Source of the DNA: Chaenocephalus aceratus
Taxonomy: Eukaryota > Chordata > Actinopteri > Perciformes > Channichthyidae
Assembly: GCA_023974075.1 (NCBI GenBank)
Contig: CM043801.1
Location: forward strand, 5,043,769 to 5,107,768
Direction of reading: 5' to 3'
DNA: 64,000 bases
Position numbers and translations under genes: made by a program. Positions 36,430-47,988 of the stretch are shown piece after piece (the stretch's first letter is position 1; every line of letters starts with the position of its first letter). The notes under the pieces were generated by a model. It did no database searches, was not told where the DNA came from, and saw nothing but the letters and a program-made list of their open reading frames with translations.

Positions 36430-39400
36430 ATTCCCGATTTCCTGGCGTATTTTATGTTATAAAAAAAAACTTTGAATTCTTGTAAACTAGTATTAACCTC
36501 AGACCTTATTTCAGGATTATAACTAAAACACGTTCAAGAAGCGTTGACTTTGAGAAAAGGGAACCGGAAGTGCTCAAATGCTAACTCATTTCCTGGTTCT
36601 ATTCTCATTCCTGCACCACTCTATTAAGGTCCAGCCAATGAATCAAATTGGAAATGTAGCAATCAAACCAAGGTAAAGACAAAGAGGATATTATCGGGAG
36701 AGGGTTGGATAAAAGTGCTGTGAGGGAGGGAGGGAGGGGGTGAAGGGATGTATGAGAGGGATAGAGGCTGATAGAAGGAGGGACTTAGTGGGGGAAACAG
36801 ATAAAGAGAGCTCAGAGGATACACACAGAAGAGAATGGAAGAGAGATAAGCTTAGAGCATGCTGTCAGACAGGTGGAACTAACGGAGAGAGAAGTCACCA
36901 CCGAGAGACTCACAGGAAATATGTGGACAGAGTCTCCTCAGCAGCATCTCCAGGGACACTGAGCGTGTGTGTGAGTAACTGTTCTGCTTTGCACTCCTCA
37001 CACTGCTTGTTGATGAGAAACTGAACAAAACAGCACCAGAGTCTTTTAAACGGAGTGTTTAACGCACTTGTGTGTGTTGCTTTGTTTCAAGTGTAGCCAA
37101 GTACCAAGGGTATTCCTGAAGCGTGGGAGGTGGGACAGTAAGCCGGGGGGGGGGGGGGGGAGCGTCTCAGCGGCTCTCTTAAATCGATTAAAGAAGTGAC
37201 AGCTAAAGAAGCAGAGCTGCAACCGAGACATGCTGTGCATTCCTGAGCAGAGCGCCAGATCCCTGTGTGGTTTCCTTTCATCCCTTCATGACGGTGTGAT
37301 GTGGAGCTTGATTACAGGAAGTTCAGGATTCATTGAGCTGTTAGGGTTAGTAGACAGGTGAAGTTAGAAATGAGTGGCAGATTGTTGAACACAAGTGAAG
37401 CATTCCTTTAATGAGGAAGCTTTTCCAAGAGGTCAATGACAACAACAAAAGACTATAAACTATGTAAAGAGCATTATAGTGATCAGATGTTATCTCTTCT
37501 CTGTGAGCTGTACTGTTCTGTAGGATAATACTTTAAGTGTGAATCTATACGCCTACGGCCTGAATCTGCTTTATGGTTTTCACTTTCTTTGCTTCTTTTG
37601 CTCCGTTTTAATTCAGTAGGTGAACCTATATGTTCGTAAAATAGTGTGTGTGAGCTTAAATGTGTGTTTTAAACTAAAACGGAGCATTTCCTGTCAGCTC
37701 AGATTTTATTTTTTTTATCTTTAGCATGTGCTCATGTGTTTCAGTGTTGGTGTATAGGCTACTGCCTGAATATGCTTCATGAAAGGCAGCTTTTCCTATC
37801 AATAATATCATTTCTGATCCTAAATATCTTGGTTTCTTCTTTTCTATGGTTCCATTACGAACTAGTAGTTGTTACAGAATACATTTTAAAAGTAACCCTC
37901 CAACCCTAATGATTGTATCAATCCTTTTCCTTTTATTTCACAATCATTTACATTATTTGGAGAACTCAAGGGTGTAGCTTATCGGATTGCATTGCAATCA
38001 TCATTAATTGATAACTATGTGTGCACATTTTATTACACTGTTGGTTGCATAACATTACTTTTGTAATCACTCATGTGCCAGATGAGGGATTTTAATCCCC
38101 TCGCAGAAACATTGTGATTATCAGACTCAGTGTAGCATTCACATTGTTCTGAGAGCCTGTTCTGGAGTGGAGTTTGTCATTATGACATAACTCAAAGATA
38201 AGAGAAATGGGATGATACAATAAGGAACACAAAGAATGAGTTGGCGGAAGAACAATATGTTACAATAATGTTAGATACGGCTGCGTGATTTTGAAAAAAT
38301 AACAAATTGGGATTTTTGTAACTGACTAAAGTGCAATTGTGATACGAATCACGACATTAGATGGAATGATCATTCTTGAAATTGTTTTCATATTATAATT
38401 GAATAATAAATGAAAACGCTGACTGTGATTTTTAAAGAGGATCTGGGCCATAACAGCCTTTATTTTATTATTTGTTGAGTCTGTAGAATACTGTTTGTAG
38501 ACTGGGAGTTCTCTACAGCTCTCCAATACGTGACTCAATTATTTTTACATATTTTGTCTAAGAGATATGTGAATATTGCACTAGTCCAAATTGCAACCTC
38601 ATTAACATTTCTATGAATTGTGTAGCTTTAGTGTTGGACCAGCAACTGATAAGTAGAGTTACAGTAGTTTGAAAGATTGACTTTGCTTATTGCAGCTGAT
38701 TAAAATTGGGTTGATTTAACCTGCATTGTATATACAGTATATTTATTCATACTCAGGTTTATATGTGATGTGATTACATAATCCATACAAATGGGGATTA
38801 CTAGCAGGATTTAAATGTCACAATAAATTAAAATAAAAATATTAATAAATGATAGGTAGATGTTCTGCTTTTTGGTTTTGGCTATTTTTCTTTATGATAT
38901 GTTGATTTTTTTTCTTTTAGGTTACATTGTTCTGTTTTCCTACATGGTACATTTGAGTAAAAAACGGCTTATTAATATTTATTTTCTATTGTATTTATTT
39001 GCTCTGCATTTGATATTGGGGTTTTCCAAATGTAACGGAAATTAATTAAGGTTACATTACTTGTATAGTGTAATAATTCAGCTATAGTTGTAATGCTCAG
39101 CCAAATGCTGTTCACACATAATTTGCACTCAAAACATATTTGCATCTTTGCACCCCTAACTATACAGGGTCACATATATTGGCTGCTACCATGATGGAGT
39201 GTAATGTAGCTTCCACAATGAGTCTGAATGTATGTCCAGTAGAAACATGACTTTGATGATACTGCAGGTACACCTGTGACAAACAAGGTTTCATATGAAG
39301 AAATTAGTCTTGCCTGAAAGTCTACTTAATAAAACATCAGAACTGGAGTGCAGATGGACAGGTTGAAGATGCCTTTTTAAATTTGAACTCTAATTCTGAA

Positions 39401-40462
39401 TGAAGTTATACAAATACATATCAAGTGGCCCTGATCTCTAACAGCAGCTGGTCTGAGGTAAAGGATTTAGGTATCGGAGGATTTACCTCATTAGATTACC
39501 TTTCTATGATTAAAGCTAAGTGTAGACGTTGTTGTTCACCGAGGTGACTGGATATCACATGTATTCTACTATCTTTCAGAAATGCTGTTGTTTAATAAAC
39601 ATTACAGCCATATGTGATGTTTGGACATGTGCATACTGTACAATCAGCCCAATACTGTGACAGCCTGTACCGTAATCAGATAAAGCAAGTGCTCTAGGTC
39701 TAGAAATCAATGTGCGTTTCCCCATTCATCATGAGAAAATCGAGTTAGCTTAGTGGCAATTGAAGTAGATCTGCTTCTAGACAGATCCACTATCATCGTC
39801 ATCGTCCCTTAAAATGATTTGGGATGTGTTCATCAAACTACCATTTCCAAGGTCGCAAATGCCCTTTAATCCCTAACTTTAAGCTAAAACAAAATCACAG
39901 TGGGAGCATGATAGCTGTCTTGAGTAATGAATCAAATCCAATGTGTTAAATGGCGTGCACAGGCTCAGGAAATGCTCAGGAAAGCAGGCTGTTAAAATAA
40001 ACACCTTTTAAATTGAAAGTTTCCAGCCAGGTGTTCAATGGGTATTGTCATGCCTATCTGACATATCATTACTTCTGATGCTCTTCTGTAACTATTAGAT
40101 GCATAAGAATGTTTCCTGTTGTTTTATGACATAAGTCATGATATCATCTGCATAGAAGTTACATTGCAATACTTAGTTGGGAAATAGATCAGTGTTGCGG
40201 TTAAATCTATGTCTTAATGACTATAACTTTACTTCAGCAAGCTTTAAAAAAGAATATCCTTCTTTACCAAGGTTGGATTGAATTCAAAATAAATGTAATA
40301 GTGTATCTTAATGGTTGCTTGTACTCATCACCTTCCTGTCCACATGTATTCATTGACATGAATCCCAATACAATTGATTTTATGAAAACGTTTTGAATAA
40401 ATACAATTGTATGCAATATATACATAACGTGTTAGGCCTACACATCTATCACTGTGTATATC
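36430..40462. other. TE-poor non-coding stretch
   Basis: No gene or recognisable element over about 4 kb. A purine-rich segment at about 36715-36975 (GGGAGGGAGGGAGGGGG, then GAGAGAGAAG-rich) ends in GTGTGTGAGTAAC, a possible splice donor. It could be a non-coding first exon of the downstream plus-strand cadherin gene, but that is speculative. A G-run lies at 37143-37161. Low repeat content suggests old, unique intergenic or intronic sequence. Confidence 0.35.
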
Positions 40463-40470
40463 ATCTAGTG

Positions 40471-41225
40471 CAGGGGTACTCAAACGTTTTTGTTAAAGGT
40501 CCACTTGTGACTTGTATACAAGGTCAATGGTCCGGATCAGGCCAGTAAAGTAAAAAAACTCTCTTTTCCTCCGTACCCAAATATTTTAAAAACAGGGGTA
40601 CAACGAGCAGATACAGATTTGCTGCCGATCTCACGTCAAATCAGTGGCGGACCCACAGAAAATTGCTATCAGAAACAATGCCTGACTGTTTTCGACGTTA
40701 TCTCGTCTTTGTTTACATTAGCAAGCCTCGCTAACACTCGGAGCTAACCTGTACTGGAGAGCACATGTGTTTAAAAAGCAGGAAATAAAAAAAGGAACTC
40801 ACCTTGTGATAAACCCGCAAGAGAAAAAGCATTTGAGCTCCATACTGTTTCAGAAATAATCTTTGATGTGGTTTAGAACAGGATGGCGTTTTATCACAGC
40901 AGAATTGTTCAAGCTAAGGACCCAGAATCCGCATTTCTCTAACAGGGCTGCAAAAGAGGGGTATGAGCAGTATGGCTACAATGGGTGAACTGTTTGGTAT
41001 TTTAAGCAAAAAACTTCACGGACATGTTTTCTATAGGTATGGCCCTACAATATATTTTTCCAATATAGCGTAATAGGTCCACTTTAATTTACATCAGAAT
41101 CAGAAATTATAAAAAAAAAAAATATATTATTATTATTTTTTTTTAAATGGGACACAGGGTTCGGTCCGGATTGATTTGCAGTTCGGCCCGGATCCCGACC
41201 TTGGTCCGGAGTTTGAGAAGCCCTG
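40471..41225. mobile_element. Non-autonomous hAT, 755 bp, perfect 8-bp TSD
   Basis: CAGGGGTACTCAAACG on the left and GGAGTTTGAGAAGCCCTG on the right, flanked by identical ATCTAGTG (40463-40470, 41226-41233). The GGTCCACTTGTGACTTGTAT and GTTCGGCCCGGATCCCGACC subterminal regions fit a single hAT family. The 21049 fragment is a relative. Confidence 0.9.
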
Positions 41226-41690
41226 ATCTAGTGAGTCCAAACAGTTCTTATCATGGCTGCCACTGAGGTACTTCTGAGTCATTTCCCCCTCATTAGGAAC
41301 CTTCCCGAGAATTTGACCGCAACCCTGGTCTCTGCAGGCAAGGTTTTTGTAGAGATCATGCTTTGAACATAAGGGTGTCATGTTAAAAGAAGAGAGACAC
41401 AAACTAAAACTTCTGACACAAAGCTGGAATAACACTACATTTCCCAATGTTGGATGCAACTATTCGTCTTACATTCCAAGAACTAACATATTCATGTGAA
41501 TCCCCATGTGGAATGGACAGAAATAATAGTACATTAAATGTATTTTGCTTTCTGAGTAATGTTTAGACGCATGAGGAGTGCCTTGGTTTTCACTCTTTAA
41601 GATTGTTGCTACTGTAACTTCAGTGTTGTGTCGATCCTGGACCAGAAACATCTTATCTGTGCCTCTAAAATCTGTCCTCAAAATGTCTGC

Positions 41691-41780
41691 ATACATACAT
41701 ACATACATACATACATACATACATACATACATACATGATCCATACATACATACATACATACATACATACATACATACATG
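41691..41780. repeat. (CATA)n tetranucleotide repeat
   Basis: ATAC/CATA units interrupted once by TGATCC near 41738, which recurs at the right edge (41779). The two blocks look like a duplication of one block plus its edge. Confidence 0.95.
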
Positions 41781-42451
41781 ATCCATACTAAATCATGAAT
41801 GATATGCACTGTATACTGTAAAGTGCTAATGGCCACTAGAGAGAAAATTAGACACAAAAATAAACTGAGGCACAAAAGATGTAAGTGCTCGATAACGTAC
41901 ACTCTGATAAAAAGCAGTGCATTGTGTATCTTAGTATCTAGAATACTCTATTGTATTGTAAAGAACCTGGTCACTTCATGCCCCAGTGGAGCAGCCAGAT
42001 GTGCACAGCAGTGATGTTGCTGCTAATACAGCAGTGTTTGCCCTCAGCAACAGAGGAACACAGATGTGGTCATTCATAATGGCTTCCAGGGTAAAATCGT
42101 ACCTAATCCCTTATGAAAGCACACCTTGAGGCACATGTGTAATCACTATTATACACGCCAATGAAGGTTAAGTGAAGCACAAACAAACACAAAAAAGCAC
42201 AACATACATTTCATTTTTTTTCCATGCAGATTTCCCTGTTGTGTCAACTTACCATATCATCATTTATAATCATATACATACAGTATATACTGTCTTATAC
42301 TCTGATTGCCTTTTACTCCTTTTACTTAATTATATTTGTTGTCTTATGTGTTAACTGAGACATATGTTTAGGTTTGATATTCCAGGAGGCCAAAGGTGGG
42401 TAAAAGATGGATTTGCAAATTAAGTACTGTTAAGTACTGAGGGGTTGACTG

Positions 42452-42812
42452 TGTCACGATCTGTCTGTGTTTTCTTTTGTCTTGTCTTTTTCTGTCTTTG
42501 GATTCCTGTTTTATTTTGAAGAGTGTTCACCCCCTGTCTTGCCTGTTGCTTTCTGTCTGTGTTCCCTCCTGTCTGATTGTGTTCACCTGGTGCCCCTGTG
42601 TTTTCTCCTCCCTCCTCACCCGTCTCTTGTTTCTTTGATTAGTCTTGTGTGTATTTAAGTTCTGTTTTTTCTGTCTGTCTTTGTTAGTTCCTTGTGTGTC
42701 TTGACGTTGTTCACAGGGAAGAGTTCTGTTTTGTTTCATTTAGCCTTGGAATAAAGGTGTTTTTTCTGTGAAATCTGCATTTGGGTCCTGCCTGCTTCGC
42801 TCATCCCTGACG
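42452..42812 (+). mobile_element. LTR-like sequence
   Basis: TGTCACGATCTGTCTGTG, GTTCACCTGGTGCCCCTGTG, TAGTCTTGTGTGTATTTAAG and GGAATAAAGGTG describe a promoter-like, pyrimidine-rich block with a polyadenylation-type signal near 42751. Its central 230 bp are shared in reverse complement with 53945-54180 beside a LINE. Ends and TSD are uncertain. Confidence 0.45.
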
Positions 42813-43433
42813 AACTGTATACTGTAGTTACTTGATCAGAGTGTCCTCCTTAGCAGTGAAAAAATTGCAAACCACTGAATGTCCAAATTGACTAGAGTAT
42901 TCAACAGGTCCTGATTTTAAATCTCACAAAAAGTGCACACGTGTTATTATACATTTATATTAAACTAGTATAGCATTTTGAGAACGTAGACCTCCCTCAG
43001 AGCCAATGGTGCGTTAACATTTTACCATGGATTATCACATTTCTCAAGTTGACAAGTTGATGATCTGACTGTGGTGTCAGTGGTGGTGTGTTCATGAGCT
43101 GTTAGTCCTGATGCTGATTATGATTAGAAAATGTGTTGTTTCCTATTTCATTGATCAGTGTTCAAACAATGCCATATATGGAGGTGTTTTGGATTTGAGG
43201 CCCCAGGATTATAATTTTGAGTTGGTGCTGCCACAGGATGAATGTGAAAACAATAAAGGGCGGGGGGGGAAATCCTGTTGAATTGCTCTTGCTATCGTTA
43301 AATAAATGAGGGTAAAACATTGGCAGAGTGTCTGTGTGGCTCCGATTGGGCCGCTCTTCCTGTTCCACCTCAGTGGAAGATTGATGACTTCTGGGTTGTG
43401 GGATTTGCACCTGTCTCTCCCTGCTGTCTCTCT

Positions 43434-43536
<103 letters not shown>

Positions 43537-44132
43537 GTCCTTCCCTCTGCATGCTCCGCTCTCTCTCCTTCTGCTCAGTTGCTTTATTGTTTTTATTAAA
43601 TATTGATGAAATTACATTATCAGTGTAATGTATCAAAATTGGATTTCCAAGTTTGAACCTAATGACTTCTGTAAGTTTCACCAGCAAGTCTCTTAATAAC
43701 AGTGTGTTAGTGTGAAGATGTTTCAGAACAGTCACAGTTTTTCTAGTTTGTTCTAAAACAATATGTGTGTGCTAACAAGTGACATGTGGTGATGTCAAAA
43801 GATGCAAGCACTGGCTAGTATCAGATAAAGATTTAAGCGCCCCTTGAACCACATAGACCTAGCTTAAATTCACCATTCAATCGGGAGCTTGCACAATTAC
43901 TAACCTATTGGTTAGGCTTTGATAGCAGCATTCTTTAAAACACAAAAAGGCGAATTCATTTCCACTATTTAAATGCGAATGAAAATACATATTGCATGGT
44001 CTTACCCTTACTTTGAAAATAATGTCCAGTGGCTGATCCATATGGACAAAGTTATCTGACTTTGTTGTAGAAGTCTTCTTTATTCTTGGTTTTAAAGTCT
44101 TTGTTTTTTGTGCTAGCGCAGGCTAACATGAA

Positions 44133-44400
44133 ACGAGGGGTTACGTATGGTAACCCTTGTGATATAAACACAGGCGGAGCCCTCTACTGGACTCTATGGG
44201 TACTCCCCTTGATCATATCATGCAAGCATTCATCCACTGAGACTTCTATAGACGTGCATCTCACCCCATTAAAGGAGGCCTCGCCTCCTGACTGTCATCC
44301 TATACTTCTCTTTAGCAAGCAGCATAGGACAGACAGGGCCCCTGAGTAGAGGGCTCCGCCTGTGTTTATATAACAAGGGTTACCTATGTAACCCTTCGTT
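44133..44400. repeat. Inverted repeat at the end of the DIRS element
   Basis: Arms of about 54 bp at 44134-44188 (GGGGTTACGTATGGTAACCC, AACACAGGCGGAGCCCTCTA) and 44345-44400 (TAGAGGGCTCCGCCTGTGTT, AAGGGTTACCTATGTAACCC) enclose about 156 bp. DIRS elements carry inverted termini and internal complementary regions, which fits the position downstream of the recombinase gene. Confidence 0.7.
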
Positions 44401-44569
44401 ATATCTCTCACAGAGCCCTGATGTATACACGCGCTGTCGTTCCACAACAACAATGTTCCATCTCACTGTCTCTGACCGGCTTTCTGGGGGGGGGGCTCGG
44501 GGGAAACGTAAGCGCATTACGCCCGGGGAGGGGGTCAGGTGCCCACTGACCCACAGCCCCTCTCCCTCC

Positions 44570-44702
44570 CCACCAGTCCTGCGTTGCCCCAGTAAGCACA
44601 GACGATGAAAAGGAGCCAGGTTGACCAAGACGCCGTCGTGCATATGTCCTCCACACTCACGCCGTTAAATAAGGCTGTTGACACAGCCATAGCTCGTGTA
44701 GA
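44570..44702 (-). pseudogene. DIRS tyrosine recombinase, C-terminal fragment
   Basis: The minus-strand reading STRAMAVSTALFNGVSVEDI followed by CTTASWSTWLLFIVCAYW matches the end of DIRS recombinases (HSTR...W). The Arg of the HxxR catalytic motif is present. The preceding His, and the segment joining it to the N-terminal part, were lost with the hAT insertion immediately next to it at 44704. Confidence 0.6.
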
Positions 44703-44703
44703 G

Positions 44704-45474
44704 CAGGGGTTCCCAACTTGTCAGCCCGCAACCCCCAAAATAACTGTGCCAGAGACTGGCGACCCCCCGCCATGTGAATTATCAAGGGGGAGAGACATTC
44801 TACAGATGGCCAGTCCGCCCCTGAAAAAGGTCTATGCACACGTTATTATTAATAATAGTAATACAAATAACAGTGTTTCCCATACATCGACGTACAAACC
44901 CCACAGATCCTCAACGCAACCGGTGTCTCACTCATTAAGGCAAGACACGGCAGGCAAAAAACACCGGTTTTCATATTTTGTTCTATTTTCTAGTTTTCTT
45001 TCAGGCTTTTGGAAGGAAAATGTACAAAATTCACATTTAGGTGTTTATTTTTACTATAGTTTGTCTATTTGCGTCTGTAGATTTCTCCTAAATTCACGAA
45101 CATTTTTTACAGAAGGGTTTGTTCATATATCATTCATAGCCTGAATTATATAACATTTTATATCTAAAAACATGGCGAACAATTCTATTTTCTGATTTAT
45201 GGAGTGGTAAAAAGAGATATCCAAAATCCGTTCTATAACATTTTTAGATTCTAATATAACTACAAAATGAAACGAGAATTTCGAACCTGACTTTATCCAA
45301 TGTTCAGAATTGTGTTCCTGAAAGTATTAAAATATGCACATATCTAATGAGATGATGGCTCATTTGCATGTTGGGGTGGGGGTTCGGTGTTTGTAGGTGC
45401 CCCTACAAATAGAATCAAATGATGTGGAAAACACTGTTTTTGTATATCTTTTTTCTAATCATCTCGCGACCCCC
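44704..45474. mobile_element. hAT fragment within the recombinase gene
   Basis: The left end CAGGGGTTCCCAACTTGTCA is intact at 44704. Toward the right edge CATCTCGCGACCCCCCTTGG follows, a subterminal motif of this family, but the expected inverted terminus and TSD are missing. The right end and some DIRS sequence were therefore deleted. A/T-rich interior, no coding capacity. Confidence 0.6.
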
Positions 45475-46231
45475 CTTGGGCAGAGCCAGCCTGCGCAGGC
45501 ATTTCTTGGACAGGGCTTTCCCGGTCACCCCGCCCCCGAAGCACACAAACAGCTGTTCAGTGCGTCTAAGGGCAGCCGTGCGCTCCACATAACATGCTAG
45601 CGCACGCACCGGGCAGAGGAGATGCAATTTAGCCTCCCTAGCCCCACTATGGGGTGGAAGATTAAAGCCCTCCAACTGAACGCGCTCTTCGGCACAAAGG
45701 AGGGGTTCGGTCTGAGTGTCACCCCGGATCACCAAGCAACTCGGGTGCACCGACAGAGCGGTTTAACTCGGACACTCTCTTTGCTGACGTTAAGGCAAGA
45801 AGCAAAGCTGTCTTCCACAACAATGCTTTCAGAGAGGAGAGCTCCAGAGGCTCAAATGGTTCTGAGACCAGAGCCTCGAGCACCAGCGGCAGGTCCCACT
45901 GCGGGGTGGAGGCGTGCACTACTGGGCGCAGCCTCCTGACCCCCCGCAAAAACCGCAACACCAGTGGTTGACTAAAGGCTGACCTGCTGTCAAATCCCTC
46001 ATGGCAGGACGAGATGGCTGCTGCATACACCTTCACTGTTGAATGTGCCAGCCCTCTGTCCACCAGTAACTGTAAGAAGGATAAAATAGAGCCCAACTCA
46101 CAAGATAGGGGCTCTATTCTCCGCTCCTCACACCATCGCTGGAATCCTAGCCACCTCGGCCTGTAACAGGCTGTGGTGGATCCAGCTCTAGCTGCCTGGA
46201 TAGGACTGAATAACACTATCAGACAATCCAC
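45475..46231 (-). pseudogene. DIRS tyrosine recombinase, N-terminal and core part
   Basis: From 46231: IQAARAGSTTACYRPRWLGF, SILSFLQLLVDRGLAHSTVK, VYAAAISSCHEGFD, then LLLALTSAKRVSELNRS. The last holds the first catalytic Arg (KRVSEL) of the YR fold. After a frame change near 45735 the core resumes with VQLEGFNLPPHSGAREAKLH, LLCPVRALACYVERTAALRR and EQLFVCFGGGVTGKALSKK. The order matches DIRS recombinases; the His-x2-Arg part lies beyond the hAT fragment at 44702-44570. Confidence 0.75.
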
Positions 46232-46237
46232 CCTGTC

Positions 46238-46985
46238 TCAACCTGTCCCTCTCAGGAGCCAAGCCTGGAGAGGACGGCCCAGAGTGGGTAACACCCCGAT
46301 TGCACCTGCCTCTTGAGACATCGCCCCCCAGAACTGGGGAAGCGCCCAGGGCTGGCCCACCTTCATCTGTGTCCTCTCTGAGTACCACGGCGCTCCGACA
46401 CGGTCCGGAGCCACTAGGATGACTGACAGACGTTCTCGCCTCACTCTCCTCAGGAGGAGGAGAATGAGAAGCAGCGGTGGAAAGGCGTATAGCAGCTTCC
46501 TTGGCCATGGCTCGTGTGCAAACGCGTCCACCCCCAAGGGCGGGTCGTCGCTCAGAGCCATGGAGAACCACAGGGCACATTGGCTGTTGCCCTCCACTGA
46601 GGGGGGGATGGTCACCAGATGCCGTTTGTGCCTCTTGGGATATAAACGCGGGCTGGAGAACCACCTCTGCAGGCGGAGCATATGTAGTAACCCCAGTGGG
46701 ACCACAACGTGAGCAGCTGCCATGAGACCCAGAGTCTGCATGATGGTCAAAGCTGTCACTGTTGCCCCCTGTCGCAGTCTGCAAACTGCCCAAAGCAGGG
46801 ATGCCTGTCTGCTCTCTGACAGGGTGGCGCGTAGCCTGCCTGCATCGAGCACCACTCCTAAATATCCTCGCCTGTTGGTGAGGTATGGGGGTGCTCTTCT
46901 TCAAATTGATCGCAAAACCGAACTTGGTTAGGTGTAGGATCAATTGGGCTGTGTAAAACATTAGCCGTTCCCTGGACCTGGCCAT
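46238..46985 (-). pseudogene. DIRS pol: RT end and RNase H C-terminal remnant
   Basis: The frame contains GRLRATLSESRQASLLWAVC, GATVTALTIMQTLGLMAAAH and HMLRLQRWFSSP, the RT-RNase H linker. It jumps from LVTIPPSVEGN to DDPPLGVDAFAHEPWPRKLL and YAFPPLLLILLLLRRVRRER, the post-RNase H block. The catalytic RNase H section normally between these (with its TDN motif) is absent, implying an internal deletion of about 200 codons. The copy cannot be autonomous. Confidence 0.65.
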
Positions 46986-46989
46986 GACT

Positions 46990-47600
46990 ATGAGGTCGTC
47001 CAGATAAAAGAAAACTCATGCCACGGGCGTGCATCGGTTGGAGCGCTGTGGCCACACATTTGCTGAACGTGCGTGGGGACAGGGAGTAGCCGAACGGTAG
47101 TCTGTTGTACTCGTAGGCCACCCCCTGAAAGGCAAAACACAAATACTTTCTGTGTTTCGGAGCAATCTCGACATGAAAGTATGCGTCCTTCAGGTCGATG
47201 GTTGTGAACCAATCGCCTGGCTGCACCAGTCCCAGTAACTGTTTTATAGTTAACATCTGGAATTGTCTGCGTGCAATGTGGAGATTCAGACAGGGAAGAT
47301 CCAGAATGGGCCTGAATTTGCCTGTCTTCTTGGGAACCAGGAAGTACTGGGAATGGTGCCCCTCCTCTCTGTCTTGGGTGCACACATCAGACACTGCCTG
47401 TTTTTGCACCAGGGTCTGCACCTTTGCCGAGAGGAAACCTCAGAGAGGCCATCTCCCTTCGGGATGATGGCTTTGCCTCTCTTATGCCTATGAATGTCGG
47501 AGGGATGCTGCAAAACTGGAGTGAATAACCCAGTCTCAGCGTCCTGTCCATCCACTCCGTTAACACACAGCTGCGCTTCCATTCCCCATAACACTGTGTT
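46990..47600 (-). pseudogene. DIRS reverse transcriptase
   Basis: The upstream frame has TEWMDRTLRLGYSLQFCSIP. After a frame change near 47430 it continues with SQYFLVPKKTGKFRPILDLP, GDWFTTIDLKDAYFHVEIAP, KYLCFAFQGVAYEYNRLPFG and YSLSPRTFSKCVATALQPM. RPILDL, DLKDAYF and LPFGYSLS are RT motifs. The YLDD catalytic block should follow, but the frame shifts at about 47010 (near CCACGGGCGTGCATC). A FIWTTSx and SGRPHSHG reading there shows decay. Confidence 0.75.
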
Positions 47601-47630
47601 GGGGATGTGCAATCAGCTATGGGGCCCCAG

Positions 47631-47988
47631 CTATAAAGCTGTGGTACTCTCTGGTGACCCGTCCTGCCGCAAAACTCCCTGTGAAGGGAAGCTCTGCCCA
47701 TGGGGGGGTCGACACAGAAAGGGCCGACTCTCTAATGAGGTCCTTGAACGCACCACAGCGTGCTCTCGTGGGAGCATGCGCTCCGCCATGATGCATTCAC
47801 CCAAACAGTGAAATGCATCAAGCAGAGTTGTTACACTATGCGTTATGTGTTTCCTAACCCTGCTACGCCGGCCATATTGTCCCTGTACCCGCATAGCGCG
47901 GTTTATCACTCTCACCCGCTCCTCCGCATTTTCTTCCTCTTCCTCGTCGCTCACTCCCTCTTTTTCTCTTCTCTTTTCGCTCCTATTT
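47631..47988 (-). pseudogene. Acidic gag-like frame, 3' part
   Basis: The minus reading continues from a break at 47988 with SEKRREKEGVSDEEEEENAE, RVRVINRAMRVQGQYGRRSR, ITHSVTTLLDAFHCLGECI and MAERMLPREHAVVR. There is no recognised domain; charge pattern and position before RT suggest gag. Its upstream half is at 50940-51284, in the same frame once the 2,951-bp insertion and one TSD are disregarded. Confidence 0.5.

Larger units (their letters stand above)
44133..47988 (-). mobile_element. DIRS1-like retrotransposon (second copy), 3' part
   Basis: Order on the minus strand: end of a gag-like frame (47988-47631), reverse transcriptase (about 47580-46990), RNase H remnant (about 46855-46238), tyrosine recombinase (46231-45475 and 44702-44570) and terminal inverted repeat (44400-44133). 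It differs from the DIRS copy at 26-28 kb in sequence. It is interrupted by a hAT fragment (44704-45470). The gag-like frame is split by the long-TIR element at 47989. Confidence 0.75.
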
